Shown one piece after another: positions 47,407-58,465 of a stretch of DNA of 64,000 nt; position 1 is the stretch's first letter; every line of letters begins with the position of its first letter. Both the position numbers and the translations under genes were made by a program. Origin of the DNA: Pseudomonas purpurea (GTDB taxonomy: Bacteria; Pseudomonadota; Gammaproteobacteria; Pseudomonadales; Pseudomonadaceae); contig NZ_CP150918.1 of the NCBI RefSeq assembly GCF_039908635.1, forward strand, positions 3,715,001 through 3,779,000. Direction: 5' to 3'. Under the pieces are notes generated by a model, which saw nothing but the letters and a program-made list of their open reading frames with translations, was not told the DNA's origin and did not search any database.

Positions 47407-50400
47407 TTAGTTCGACTTCTCGTCAATCCCTGCCTGCAATACCTGGGTGTCGTAGTGACCACCCACGCTCAGCGGGCCGAGGTTGAACTTGCGGTCCTTG
47501 GCCGTGGCGGCGTCCGGGGTTTTGGTCAGCCCGTCCTTGGCGCCGGTCACGAGGTTGACCGGTGATTTCGACAGGTGCAGGCCGACATCGGCACGGTAAT
47601 CGCTGCCGCTCAGGGCGGTGCTGTTGACGTTGGAACCGCCGAGGTTGACCGAACCCTCGCTGGAACCGATCCGCGCGCCGGTCAGCTGTGTCCAGCCGCT
47701 CACCTGAAGGTTAACGCCTTGACTGGCGCTGATCCCGGAGGCTTGGCCGACACTGTTCTTGCTGGTGTGGCTGACGTCCAGGTCCAGCGTCGGGGTGTAC
47801 GAGGTCTCGCCGCTCTTGTCGCCGAACAACGCGTTTTGCGTGGCGTCAGCGACCTTGGTGCCCACAGTTTTCTTCTCGCTGGCGGCCTCGTCCTTGGTCG
47901 AGGTCAGGCCGTCCACGCCCTTGTCGACTGCGCTTTCCAACGCACCGCGACCTTTATCGAACGCGTCCTGGGCCTTGGCTTCGACGGTGTCCTTGAGCGG
48001 GCCGGTTTGCTTGGCCAGTTTGGCGACAGCGCCGGGCTGGTTCTTTTCTGCGTTCAAGCGCAGATCGAGGCCCACCTTGACGCTGCTGTCCTTGTCCTGA
48101 CGGCTTTCGACGTTCAGATCGCCACCGACCTGACCGCTGACCTGTTTGGCATCGATGCGCGCACCGGCCAGACGGGTATCTTCGGCGCTGTTCAAGACCA
48201 CACCATCCGCCTGGATACGGCTGTTTTTCTGGGTGGTGGCCTGACGATTGTCGACGTCGATCTTGGCCCGCGCATCGAAGCCATGGCCGTTCTTGGCGCT
48301 GTCTTCGACGTTGCTCGCCGACGGCGTGGAAACGCTGGCGTTCCCCCCGGCGCCCAACGTCAGGCCCCAGTTGTTCACGGCCTGAGTCGACTGCGCGGAC
48401 TCTTGATAAATCCCGCCCTGACGCGCGTCGAGGGTCACGTTCGAGGCGCTCAGCTGAGTGCCTTGCAGGTGCAACGCGTCGGCACCGGTCGCGCCGCTGT
48501 TGAGCTGGACCTTGCCCTGGCTGTGCACATTGCCGCCGCTCAGGTTCTGGTTGTCTTCAGCGACCCGACCGATGTTGAAGTTGGCGCTCAGGCTGCCATT
48601 CTTGCCGGTGCCTTTCTCGGTGCTGCTTTGACCGCCACCGATGTTCAGGCCACCGCCCAGGTTGCTGCCATTGGCCAGATGAGTGCTGCTCGATGCTTGC
48701 AGATCCAGCTTGCCGCCCGCGTTCAGCGACACGTCACCGACCTTGTTCACCACCGTGCCAATCGTGGTGCCTTGCAGCACCTGATCGCCACCGCTGCTGA
48801 GCTGGATCGGCCCCGCGCCCTGAATACCCGCCACGCGGGCCTGGCTGTCCTGAGTCTGGCTGGCCTTGTGGTCAAGCTGGAAACCGGCGCCCAGGTTGAC
48901 GTTGGTGCCGCTGGTGCCGGGGTTGGTGCCGACGGTCAGCGAAGCGTTGCCGCCCAGGCTGGATTGGCTGCTGTCCTGACGGTTGTTGGCTTGATTGAGC
49001 GCCAGGTCACCACCGGTCTTGACCGACACGCCGCCCTGGCCGCCGTTGAACTGGCTGCCCTCGAACTGGCCATCGCCGCGCAGGTTGATGTGCACACCCT
49101 GGCTGGCGACATAGTTGCCGACCACGGCTTTACTGCTCGATTCGCTGGCCTTGCTGCTGCCACCCGCCCCGCTGCCGCGCACGTTCACGTCTTCACCTGT
49201 GGTGGTGTAGACCCGCACGCCGACCTTGGCGTTTGCCGCCTGCTCCGAACTGCTGTGGGTGTCGGCGGCGGCCGTGGCAACCTGGCTGCCCGCCTTGATG
49301 TTCAGCCCGCCATCGGTTGCACGGTATTGGGTGCCCTGGTCCTGCAACTGCCCGACGACCTGCACGTCAACCTGGCCACCGTTGAACTGGCTGACCACAG
49401 CGTTGCTGTTCTGCTCGCTGCGACCCTTGCTTTGGTGCCCGACTTCGAGATCGATACCGACGTTGGCCTGCTCAAGGTTATCCAGCAGCCCTGGCTGTTG
49501 AACCTTGCCCTGCGCTGCGCCTTCGATGGCTTTGGCGACCGGACGGGCAATGCCTTTGTACTCGACGTTGGCGCCGACATCGACCGACCAGCTGCTGTCC
49601 TTGTGGGACGTGCTGTCGGTGTTGTTCGCCGCCAGGTTGTCGACCTTCCCCGCCGTGACGTGCAAACCGGAACCGGCGTTGACCTGCGCGCCCTGAGTGG
49701 TCAGCGTGCCTTTGCCGGCGTTGATCGTCAGTGCACCGCTGCTGTCCACATCCGTGGTACGGGCGGTGGTTTTAGCGCTGCTGTCCTGGCTGCTGGTGTG
49801 GGTGAATTCCACGCCGCTGCCGGCACGATCAAGCCCGCCAGTGAGGTAGAAACCGCCGCCATTGCTGGTGGTGTCCTTGTTGCTCGACTGGCTGTCCTGT
49901 TCGGCCAACAGCGCAACGTTCTGCCCACTCAGACTAGCATCGCCAGCCGTGGCGCTGACCTTGGCGCCCTTGACGGTCAGGTCGCCGCCGGCCGCCAGTG
50001 CCACGTTGGCGCCGCTGAGGCTTGAGCCCTGCTGACGGGTTTCCTGAGTGGTGGCGTTTTCCTGCTTGCCTTCATAGTGAATGCCGGCACGGTACTGGCT
50101 GGCACCCGCCGCGGTTTCCTTGGCGTAGGCATCAAAGCCGCGAGTCTGGGTCGAGGTGCTGTTGTCGACCGTGTTCTGTCCCGAGCTGACCGTGAGGTTA
50201 CCGGTAGCATCGGCGGTGAGGTTGCCGCCCGCCGTGACTTTCGCGCCCACGACGTCAATGTCCTTGGCGCTCTTGAGCTGCAGGTTGCTGTCCGAACTCA
50301 ACTCGCTGCTGACAGTGCTGCTGCCCTTGAGGTTCTGGCGGCTTTCATCCTTGGCGATGCCAAAGAATTTGCTGTCCTTGTCATGGCTGTTGGTGTGGGA

Positions 50401-52165
50401 GCGATCCTGCACGCCATCGACGGTCAACGAACCTTGCTCGCTGATCACACTGGCCTCGGTGCGCCCGCGCACCTGGCTGCCGCTGATGCGCACGTCATCG
50501 GCCCTTGACGATCAGTTTGCCGTCGGCGTTGATCTTGCTGCCCTGGTTGACGGTCTTGCCTTGATCGCCTTCGCCGGTTTTGCCGAAGAAGCCGCCGCCC
50601 ACCAGATCACCGGAGTAACCGCTGGTGGTCTTGCTTTGGGTGCGGCTGGCGCTGGTGACTTCTACCTGTTTGCCGGCGAGCCGGATATCGCCCTTGCTGG
50701 TCAGTTCCGCGCCTTGCGCCTGCAAGGTGGCCGCGCTGTTCAGGTCGATATTTTTCCCGGCTTTCAACTGGCTGGTGACGCTGCGCTGCTCTTCGCTGCT
50801 GTTGTCCCAATCGGCTTTCCACAAGTGCTTGCGGTGCTTGCCCTGGTCGCGCTGGGTACGGGTTTCGGTGGCCGCGCTCAGGCGCAGGTCGTCACCGCTG
50901 TTGACGCGCAAGGTGTCACCGGCCTCAACCTTGGCAGCCTTGAGTTCGGTCTTGGCACCCGACGACAGCTCGGCGTTCTGGCTGGCCACAATCTGGCTGC
51001 CGTGCTGGCGCGAGTTGCTGTCGGTCTGGGTCCGCTCGTAGGTTTCCCAGGTGATGCCGATGGTCTTGTTGTCCCAGCTCTCACGTTTTTCCTGAAGCTT
51101 GCGGCTTTCGACGCTGCTCAAGGTGAGGTTGCGGCTGGCGTCGAGCTTGACGTTGCGGCCCGTGACATCGGCTGCCGCCAGAGTCAGGTCGTTGCCGCTG
51201 TGCAAACCGACATCGCCCTGGCTGCTGCGAACGCCACTGCGCACGGCGTCGAGGCTCTTGGCGACGGCTTCGCCACTGACGTGCAAGTCGCCGGCAGAAC
51301 GAATCTGCACGCCATCACGGCCTTCGACCTGCACCGGCCCGACACGGACACCCGCACCTTCGGCGGTGCTGACGATATTGATACGGCCAGCCTGCATGGC
51401 GCCGAACAGGCTGGCGTCGATGCGTTGATCGTGGGTGTTGCCGAGCACATCGACCGAGCGTACCTGGCCGGTGGCGTAGTCGACCTGGTTACGGCCGACC
51501 GTCAGGTTCAACTGGTCGCTGGCGCTGATGCTGCCCTGGCTGTCGATGCGCGGCGCAATCAGGTTGATGCTGCCTTCGCGGTTTTGCAGGCCCTGGCCTT
51601 GCACCTGCAAACTGCCGTCGGCGCTGCGGGTGTTGAAGGCGTTCAGTTTGCCGTCGTTCAGCTCCGGGCGACCGACCACCAGATTGGCGTTAGGCGTGTT
51701 GATGAAGCTGCCGCCGTTCACCGAAATACCGTTGGGGTTGGCCAGCACGTAATCGGCCTGGCGACCGAAAATTTCCTGGGCACCATTGAGCGCCGAGGCA
51801 TTGCGGCTGATCACTTCGTTGAGGATCACGCTCGCAGCCTGACCCTGGAACTGCGGGTTGGCGGCCAATTGACCCGCCAGTTGCGATTGCCCGGCCTGCA
51901 AGGCGTTGTTCAACACCAGACCCTGACGGTCGACGTTGTAGTCCAGAAACTGGTTGTGGGACAAACCGGCGCCATTGGGCGCAACGATATTGACGACTGG
52001 CACACCGGCCTGGTTCTGCAGTTGAGGCGTACCGCCGGGGCCCGGTGCAACGGTGACGCCAGCGCCGAACGCCAGCGGTAATTGGCTGACCAGAAACAGG
52101 CTGGCGATTGCCCAACGCAGTTTGCCCCGAGGGGAAAGGTGGAACGCAAATGTGTTTCTAGGCAT
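47407..52165 (-). CDS. Two-partner secretion hemagglutinin-type exoprotein TpsA (reading frame broken by 1 extra base)
   Basis: About 1585 aa once repaired. An extended signal peptide (FAFHLSPRGKLRWAIASLFL) leads to the TPS secretion domain with motif ANPNGISVNGGSF (about 143) and NLVVGRPEL. A long beta-helix of hemagglutinin repeats follows (GNLTVSSGQNTV, GGDLTVKGAKVSA, GQNVALLAEQDS). The break is at plus-strand GGCCC, 50500-50504: removing one base joins KLIVK to ADDVRISGSQVRGRT. The protein is exported by the upstream TpsB and likely acts as an adhesin. There is no VENN-type junction or recognisable toxin at the C-terminus (QVLQAGIDEKSN), so it does not look like a CdiA toxin. Confidence 0.88.
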
Positions 52166-52273
52166 GAGAACCTCTCAATAATTTGACTGAATCAATCTGC
52201 GCGTTGGGTCGTACGCCGCGGCTGTCGCGCTCAGGCTCGGCGGCTGTTTCAGGCTGTGAAAAACAGGGGGTGT

Positions 52274-54001
52274 TCATATCTGCAACCCCACACGCATCAA
52301 CCAGGTTTCGGGCTCCTGCTGAAAACCGCTGGGCGTGTTGAGGCTGCGTTGGTAATCGATGTCCACTTGCAGGTTTTTCCAGGCCAGGTTGAGCCCGGTA
52401 CTGGCACCGCTCAGGCGCTGGCTGCGGGCACCGTGGTCGGCCTTGACCCAGCCATTGTCCAGGCCCAGGCGCGGGGTGATTTGCACCGGCAAACCGCTGC
52501 GCAATGGCAAACGCAAGGTGTTGCGCCAGACCGCGCCGCTCGCGCCCGAGGCGCTGTTTTCGCGATAGCCGCGCACGGCAGAATCATCAGTGCCAAGCAG
52601 TTGTTCGATGGCGGGCAAAGGGTCCGGGCTGTACTGCACCGACAACTGACTCTGCCATTGCCAGGCCTGTTGGCCGAACTGGCCATTGCGCCATTGGCTG
52701 AGGCCGGCGCGGTACTTGCGAAATTGCGCCTTGGGCAGGTTGCTCACCTGACGCTGAGCGTCATCGTCGGCTCCCAGCCAACGCAAGCCCTGGGCGTAGT
52801 TGAAGTCCAGGTTCCACACTGCGCTGTTGAGCCAGAACAGGTTCAAGCCCGCTTCGGCCACGGTCAGCGTCGGGCTCTGAACGCCCAGGCGCGCCGTCTC
52901 CAGGTAGCTGTCGACATTCTTGTGGGCCAGTTGCAGGCTGGCGCTCAACTGGTGGCCCTGATCGCGCCACAACACGCGGTCGGCGCGCAGGTTCATCTGG
53001 TCGGTCAAACCGGTGCTGTACAGCGTGCTGCGGCTGAGCTTGAACGGCGCACGGTATTCGGCATGGCTGGCGAACAGGCTGTACGTCCAGTAACCATAAG
53101 GAATGGCGTAATACAGGCTGGCGTTGCGACTGTAGCGCGGGCCTTGGTTGAGGGTGTCGCTGACATTGAGGCTCAGTAAATCGTTGAGCTGCAACGGGCT
53201 GTCCAGGCTGAGGCTGAACGTGTCGCGGTCACGCCCGGTGCTGGCACTGCCCAGGTTGTCCAGGCCAAGGCCCAGCGTCCAGCGTGACACACCGCTGCTA
53301 CGCGAGCGCAGGATGATCTGCGAAGCACCCGGCTCGCTGCCGGGGGCGATATCGGCCGTCAGGTCCAGGGAGCGCAAGCGGTTCAACTGGTCCAGGCCTT
53401 GCTCCAGGTCACGCAGGTTCAGCGGCTTGCCGAGCATGCCGGGAAACGCCCCGCCGAGCGCCACCGGCAGGCTTTGGTCGGCCAGTTCGATAGATTCGAT
53501 GTAGCCTTCGTCGACCCGGATATCCAGCGACTGGCCCGCTGCGGGTGCGCTGGTCAGGTACGGCCGACTGGCGATGTAACCGGCGTCGACGTACAGCGCG
53601 GTGATGGTCGCCAGCAATCGGTTGATCTGGCTGACGCCCATGCACGGTGCAACTTGAGGTTTGAGGCGCTCTTGCAGTTCGCGGCTGTCGAGCAACGTGA
53701 CGCCACCGATGCGCATGCCGCTCAGCGGCCAGCAGCGCTCATCCACAGTGTTGGCCGAGGGCTGTGTCGGGCTGATCGGGGGGGCGCCAAAACTACCGCG
53801 CTGCAATTGCCGGCGACGCTGTTCCAGTTGCAGTTGCAGCAGGTCTTGCTGTTGCTGCTGTTGCTGACGCAGCACTTCCTGACCGGACGCCAAAGGCTCT
53901 GCCGCCTCAAGCGAGGTAATGCTCAGGCTCAGCAGTGCAGCCAACAAGGGTGGCCAGGCGGCGAACAAACGGCGGGCAGCAACGGAAAGCGAAAACGGCA
54001 C
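52274..54001 (-). CDS. Two-partner secretion outer-membrane transporter TpsB (ShlB/FhaC family)
   Basis: 575 aa. Signal peptide (FAAWPPLLAALLSLSITSLE), a Gln/Arg-rich helix (RQQQQQQQDLLQLQLEQRRR), a POTRA domain (MRIGGVTLLDSRELQERLKP, LYVDAGYIASRPYL), then a 16-strand barrel with the conserved VRGYRE motif that occupies the pore and a final aromatic-type strand ending VGLQI. It threads TpsA, encoded 108 bases downstream, through the outer membrane. Intact frame. Confidence 0.92.
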   Translation of the reverse strand: MPFSLSVAARRLFAAWPPLLAALLSLSITSLEAAEPLASGQEVLRQQQQQQQDLLQLQLEQRRRQLQRGSFGAPPISPTQPSANTVDERCWPLSGMRIGGVTLLDSRELQERLKPQVAPCMGVSQINRLLATITALYVDAGYIASRPYLTSAPAAGQSLDIRVDEGYIESIELADQSLPVALGGAFPGMLGKPLNLRDLEQGLDQLNRLRSLDLTADIAPGSEPGASQIILRSRSSGVSRWTLGLGLDNLGSASTGRDRDTFSLSLDSPLQLNDLLSLNVSDTLNQGPRYSRNASLYYAIPYGYWTYSLFASHAEYRAPFKLSRSTLYSTGLTDQMNLRADRVLWRDQGHQLSASLQLAHKNVDSYLETARLGVQSPTLTVAEAGLNLFWLNSAVWNLDFNYAQGLRWLGADDDAQRQVSNLPKAQFRKYRAGLSQWRNGQFGQQAWQWQSQLSVQYSPDPLPAIEQLLGTDDSAVRGYRENSASGASGAVWRNTLRLPLRSGLPVQITPRLGLDNGWVKADHGARSQRLSGASTGLNLAWKNLQVDIDYQRSLNTPSGFQQEPETWLMRVGLQI

Positions 54002-54153
54002 TCAACATCCTTGCGGCAAATACAATGGCCAAATGCCACATCATCAATGAGCGTGATGATCAGACCCTTCCCATTCAATTGCAAGACCCGTCCTACCTAC
54101 TATTTATTTATTAAACTCCCGCCGCGTGCGCCCTACAGCACTTGATCCGCTGT

Positions 54154-57100
54154 TTAACCGTCGGTTTTGGCGCGCCACTGTGCATCGAAACCCGAGCCCT
54201 TGGCGGCGATCAGACGCAGATCGTGGTAGCACTCCGACAACAGCACCCCTGGCACCTCAGACAGCGGCAGCACTTCACCGCCCTGATAAAACGACAGGTC
54301 GAGCAACGCTGCCGCGCGGTTGGTTTCTGGCAGGTAATTGCCGGTGAAACGGATATCGGCCAACAGCCCCAGGCCCGTGAAGTGCTTTTCATAGGTGAAG
54401 AACCAGCCGTCCTCTTCGCTTTCGCCGCGGGTGTAGCCCAACTTCACGGCACGACTGCGCAAGGCAAAGGTCTCGATCAAATGGCCCTGGAAGTCCTCGA
54501 TAGCGGTCAACCCGGCATTGTCCTCGGACACGGTGTAAGTGCCCTTGCCCCACTGCTGGAACAGCGGCGCGATGTCACGCACCAGCAGCTGTTGTTGCCA
54601 GTCAAAAACGGTCTGCGCCGACAGTATGGAGTCATGGACCAAACGCACCCGCGCTTCGGCTGGCAATGTCAGCGAACCACCCTGGGCATCGATCAGTCGC
54701 CCCTCCTCAACGGGACGGAACGTGGCGAGCACTTCGCCCTCCTCGACCTGCGCCCACACCAGGCGCTGTACCAATCGCCCCATGATCGGGTGTTGCTGGA
54801 AGTACAACGACCAATCGGCAAACGTCCACCCGCGCCCGGTGCACATTGCCTCGTACAGCATCTCGGTTTGCTGCTGGACCACCGTGGCGACGGCTTTGGC
54901 GGCGGCGGCAAACACTTGCCTCGACGCCTTCGCCAACTCAGCATCGTCCTCGGGGCGAGGGTCGGGTAACGCGGCGATGACGCTGCCTTCAGGGTTCAAC
55001 AGTTCAACCGTGAAATCGGCCAGCAACCGCGCACTGAAGGTACGCTCGCCGTAGCTGAGTTCCAGCATCCGCGCCTCGTCGAAACCGGCCGTGGGCAACG
55101 TGCGGTCGCCCAATTGCGCCGGCGTCCACTGCTTGCGCCGCGCCAGTGCCCGGGCGTGCACAATGGCTTCGTCCTGCAAACCCCGAGTGGGAAAACGACG
55201 GGCCGTCGCCAGCAATAGCTGAATGGCCGACGGCTGTTCGCTCCAGGCCAGCATGGCGATCAGCGCCTTGCATTGGGAGGTGCGGGTACTGCAAAAGGTT
55301 TTCAGATAACGCGCCACAGGCGCGGCAGCGTACGGGCTCGCACATACCGCCACCGCTGCCAGCAAGCCTTTGCTGGCAATCGCCGTCCCTTGGGGCTGAC
55401 GCGTGTACCTGGGCAGAAAACGCGCCATCAACTCGTGCGGGGTTTTGCCCGACAGCGGCGAATCGGTGTACAGCTGCGGGTAACCCTGCATGTGCTGCTG
55501 CAACCGCTGCGCCTGTGCGGCGGCCAGCGCAGTGGCCTGCTCGGCCGAAATCGGGCGCACATCTTCATCCAGCCAGGCTTGCAGCACAAACTGACCGAAC
55601 GCCTCGCGGCTACGGGCCTCGAACATCACCCCGAAGCGGCGCAACAACGCGTCGGGTTCGGCGGATTTCAGCTTCATCGCCTGCACCAGCATGCCGTGGG
55701 TCGCTTCTACCGGCACCTGCTCTGCCGAATCAGCCCAGTACAGCGGCGGCAAGGTTTCCCACGGGAACCACGCCAAGTCTTTGGGCAGGCCCTTGGCCAA
55801 CGCCTTCGTCGCATCGGCCACCCACTGGTCGCGATCCAGGTACTGTTCCAGGGGCTGGCCGAGGGTTTCCAGGGTATCGAGGAAGGTCGAGCGGACAGCA
55901 TCGGACTTCTCTTTTTTCAGCGCCCACTCGAGCGCCGGAATTGCGGGGGCGTACTCGAGGCGGCCCAGCCATTGCGCGGCCTGGCGCTTGACGTCCGCCT
56001 TGGCGCTCGCCAGCGCATCGACGATGTAGCGCTGCATGTCGGGCAATGTCGCCAGCGCACGCTGGGCATCGTCGCGCGCCTCTGTATTGGCGCCCAACGC
56101 TGCCTCATACAGTTGCGCGATCAACTGCGCAGGCAGTATCGGCAACGCAACCGCCGCCCGGAACAACGCGAACAGGTCAGTGTGGTCCTCGTTCAGCGCA
56201 ATCGCCCGCTCCAGCCACTCGACGTGGTGAGAAAAGTAAGGCCCGACCGCCGCCGCGTCCCAATCAACCGCCAGCGCCCGCCACCAAGTGCTGCAGTTGG
56301 CCAGCAACCCGTTGGTGGGCAGGCCTGCTTCCTTGAGCATCTGTGCCAGCTCCAGCAAGGTCGGCCGGACGCTGATCTCATGCAGGACGTTGAAGCCATC
56401 CACCGCCGGTTGTGTGAGTGTGCCGTCGGGATCGGCCAACGCCACAAAGAACGCCAATACCTTGAACAGGATCACCGGGGTCAGGTCGTCGGTGCAGACG
56501 AAGTCGTCCAGTGCACGGGCCAGAAACGCCCAGTCCGGGTCGTGAGGCAGTGCGTCGACCTGCTCGCAGATCACGCTAGATGACACGAGGTACTGCTCAA
56601 GCTGCGTGAGCAATGACGGCGTATAGGCTGGCGCGGCGCTCTCATCATCAGCCTCTTCGGCCTCGGCCTCATTCAGGTCGCGCCACAGCTGTGCGAGCGC
56701 CTCGGTCAGGACCGGTGTCAGCGTGCTCGACCACTCAATCACCGGGACCGCGCATTCGGCCCGCGCCTGAGCAGCCTCGCGAGCCTGTTGCCGGGCAATG
56801 TCCCACTGCGCGGGCAAACCGCGCACGCTGGTCACTTTATCGGCGAGGGCAATGGCCCGGGCACGGGCGTGCACACCATCGTCCTCCAGCCGATTGGCCA
56901 GCGACCACAACAGCTGCAAGGCATGGCCGCGCTGCTCGGGTTTGGCGGTCTGGGCGATATTCAACAGGGGGTCAATGGCTCCGTTGGCGCAGGTCAGCAC
57001 CAAAGGCTCGGCCACCGGGCGCAGCTGTTTGCTGCTGGAGCAGGCCAGCTCGCACAGCTCCACCGCCAGTGATGCCAAGGCCGATTGATCGAGCCGCTGC

Positions 57101-57786
57101 ATCAGGCTCAACACTTGCAGACGGCCAATCACATCGCCGGTCAGCAGCAGCGGGCACAAGGTTTCGGCGTGGCGCGTGACCCAGGGTGAGTATTCCGGCA
57201 ACCAGGTGATCAGGTGCACGCCGTAATCATCGAAGGACTCGTCACCGTTATCACCGAAGCAGGCGCTCAACAGCGCAGATCCCGGCAACCCGGCTTGCAA
57301 CAACAACGCCTCCATCAGGCTGGCGCTGATGTTCTGATGCATCGCGGCATTCCCGGACACCGGGTCCTGGCGCAGCTCGGCGCTGTGCATCAACAACGCT
57401 TCGGCCCAGTGGGAACCGTCTGCCATGAACAACCGAAAACGGGGATAAAGGTTAGTCGCGCTGGCTTCCAGCACCCGCGCCCAGCGCAGCAACGGCTCGG
57501 GGGCGACGCCTTGCATGTCGTGATACAGCACGGGGCCTTCACTGGAAGCATGGCAATGGTGCCGACCCATCACTTGCAGGTAGCTACCAACCGCGTCGCG
57601 TTGCGCGACTTCTTCGAGAATCCGGTCACTGCCGCCCTCGCGCACATAGGCCAACATGTCGGCGGCCAGGCCAGGACGGCCTTCGGGCAACGCGTCGAGC
57701 GGTGTCAAGCGCGTTTGCAGTCGGCTCATCCAGACCGTGGAAGTGTCTGCGGTCTGACCCAATACCTTGCCAATCCATTTGAGCAT
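54154..57786 (-). CDS. Large DUF4132 (MolR-like) protein
   Basis: 1210 aa, start MLKWIGKVLGQTADTSTVWM. The N-terminal two thirds is helical with HEAT-like repeats (KADVKRQAAQWLGRLEYAPA, AIPALEWALKKEKSDAVRST). The C-terminal third matches the DUF4132 pattern: LVQRLVWAQVEEGEVLATFR, VHDSILSAQTVFDWQQQLLV, LFQQWGKGTYTVSED and GWFFTYEKHF. MolR of E. coli is the best-known member; its molecular role is unclear, and relatives occur beside WGR and AAA proteins. No signal peptide. Stands alone between tpsB and the AhpD-like gene. Confidence 0.75.
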   Translation of the reverse strand: MLKWIGKVLGQTADTSTVWMSRLQTRLTPLDALPEGRPGLAADMLAYVREGGSDRILEEVAQRDAVGSYLQVMGRHHCHASSEGPVLYHDMQGVAPEPLLRWARVLEASATNLYPRFRLFMADGSHWAEALLMHSAELRQDPVSGNAAMHQNISASLMEALLLQAGLPGSALLSACFGDNGDESFDDYGVHLITWLPEYSPWVTRHAETLCPLLLTGDVIGRLQVLSLMQRLDQSALASLAVELCELACSSSKQLRPVAEPLVLTCANGAIDPLLNIAQTAKPEQRGHALQLLWSLANRLEDDGVHARARAIALADKVTSVRGLPAQWDIARQQAREAAQARAECAVPVIEWSSTLTPVLTEALAQLWRDLNEAEAEEADDESAAPAYTPSLLTQLEQYLVSSSVICEQVDALPHDPDWAFLARALDDFVCTDDLTPVILFKVLAFFVALADPDGTLTQPAVDGFNVLHEISVRPTLLELAQMLKEAGLPTNGLLANCSTWWRALAVDWDAAAVGPYFSHHVEWLERAIALNEDHTDLFALFRAAVALPILPAQLIAQLYEAALGANTEARDDAQRALATLPDMQRYIVDALASAKADVKRQAAQWLGRLEYAPAIPALEWALKKEKSDAVRSTFLDTLETLGQPLEQYLDRDQWVADATKALAKGLPKDLAWFPWETLPPLYWADSAEQVPVEATHGMLVQAMKLKSAEPDALLRRFGVMFEARSREAFGQFVLQAWLDEDVRPISAEQATALAAAQAQRLQQHMQGYPQLYTDSPLSGKTPHELMARFLPRYTRQPQGTAIASKGLLAAVAVCASPYAAAPVARYLKTFCSTRTSQCKALIAMLAWSEQPSAIQLLLATARRFPTRGLQDEAIVHARALARRKQWTPAQLGDRTLPTAGFDEARMLELSYGERTFSARLLADFTVELLNPEGSVIAALPDPRPEDDAELAKASRQVFAAAAKAVATVVQQQTEMLYEAMCTGRGWTFADWSLYFQQHPIMGRLVQRLVWAQVEEGEVLATFRPVEEGRLIDAQGGSLTLPAEARVRLVHDSILSAQTVFDWQQQLLVRDIAPLFQQWGKGTYTVSEDNAGLTAIEDFQGHLIETFALRSRAVKLGYTRGESEEDGWFFTYEKHFTGLGLLADIRFTGNYLPETNRAAALLDLSFYQGGEVLPLSEVPGVLLSECYHDLRLIAAKGSGFDAQWRAKTDG

Positions 57787-57896
57787 GCTGCGTCCTGTGT
57801 GCGGGCTGTCTGTTGCGGGCGCGCAGGATATAACACTCCAGCGTTGGCCGGCAGGCATCGCGGATCAAAATACCGCTGCCGGCCACGCCCAATGGC

Positions 57897-58337
57897 TTAC
57901 TCCTTGGGCATTTTACGAAAGCCCACCGCCAGGCGATTCCAGCTGTTGATGGTGGAGATCGCCACGGTCAGGTCGACCATTTCGCTGGCACTGAACTCGG
58001 CGCTCAGTTGTACGTAATCTTCGTCCGGGGCGTGGGTTTCACTCAGCCGCGTGAGGGATTCGGTCCAGGCCAGCGCGGCCCGTTCACGGGGTGTGAAGAA
58101 CGGCGCCTCACGCCAGACCGACACCGCGTACAACCGACGCTCGGTCTCGCCGGCCTTGCGGGCATCGGCAGCGTGCATGTCCACGCAAAAAGCACAGCCG
58201 TTGATCTGCGAGGCGCGCAGCTTGACCAGTTCGATCAGCGACATTTCCAGCGGCAGCTTCGAGACGGCGGTCTCCAGCGCGATCATGGCTTTGAGGGCCT
58301 CCGGGGAGGCGGTGTAGAAATCAACACGAGGTTGCAT
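57897..58337 (-). CDS. AhpD-like carboxymuconolactone decarboxylase family protein
   Basis: 146 aa, start MQPRVDFYTASPEALKAMIA; the longer upstream frame overlaps the next gene and was not used. The CxxC redox pair with following His is in INGCAFCVDMHAADARKAGE, as in AhpD-type peroxidases, and INSWNRLAVGFRKMPKE ends the domain. A small helical, probably trimeric, antioxidant protein. Reducing partner unknown. Confidence 0.9.
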   Translation of the reverse strand: MQPRVDFYTASPEALKAMIALETAVSKLPLEMSLIELVKLRASQINGCAFCVDMHAADARKAGETERRLYAVSVWREAPFFTPRERAALAWTESLTRLSETHAPDEDYVQLSAEFSASEMVDLTVAISTINSWNRLAVGFRKMPKE

Positions 58338-58465
58338 GGCGTGCTCCGTATCAAGTGGGGATGGCGGATACGTTAGCCCCGGCGGCGGATCACACCAATA
58401 GCCAATGTCGACGAAGTTGAGGAAGCCAATCGATCGCAAGCAATGCCAAGCCCTCGGCTCACCCT

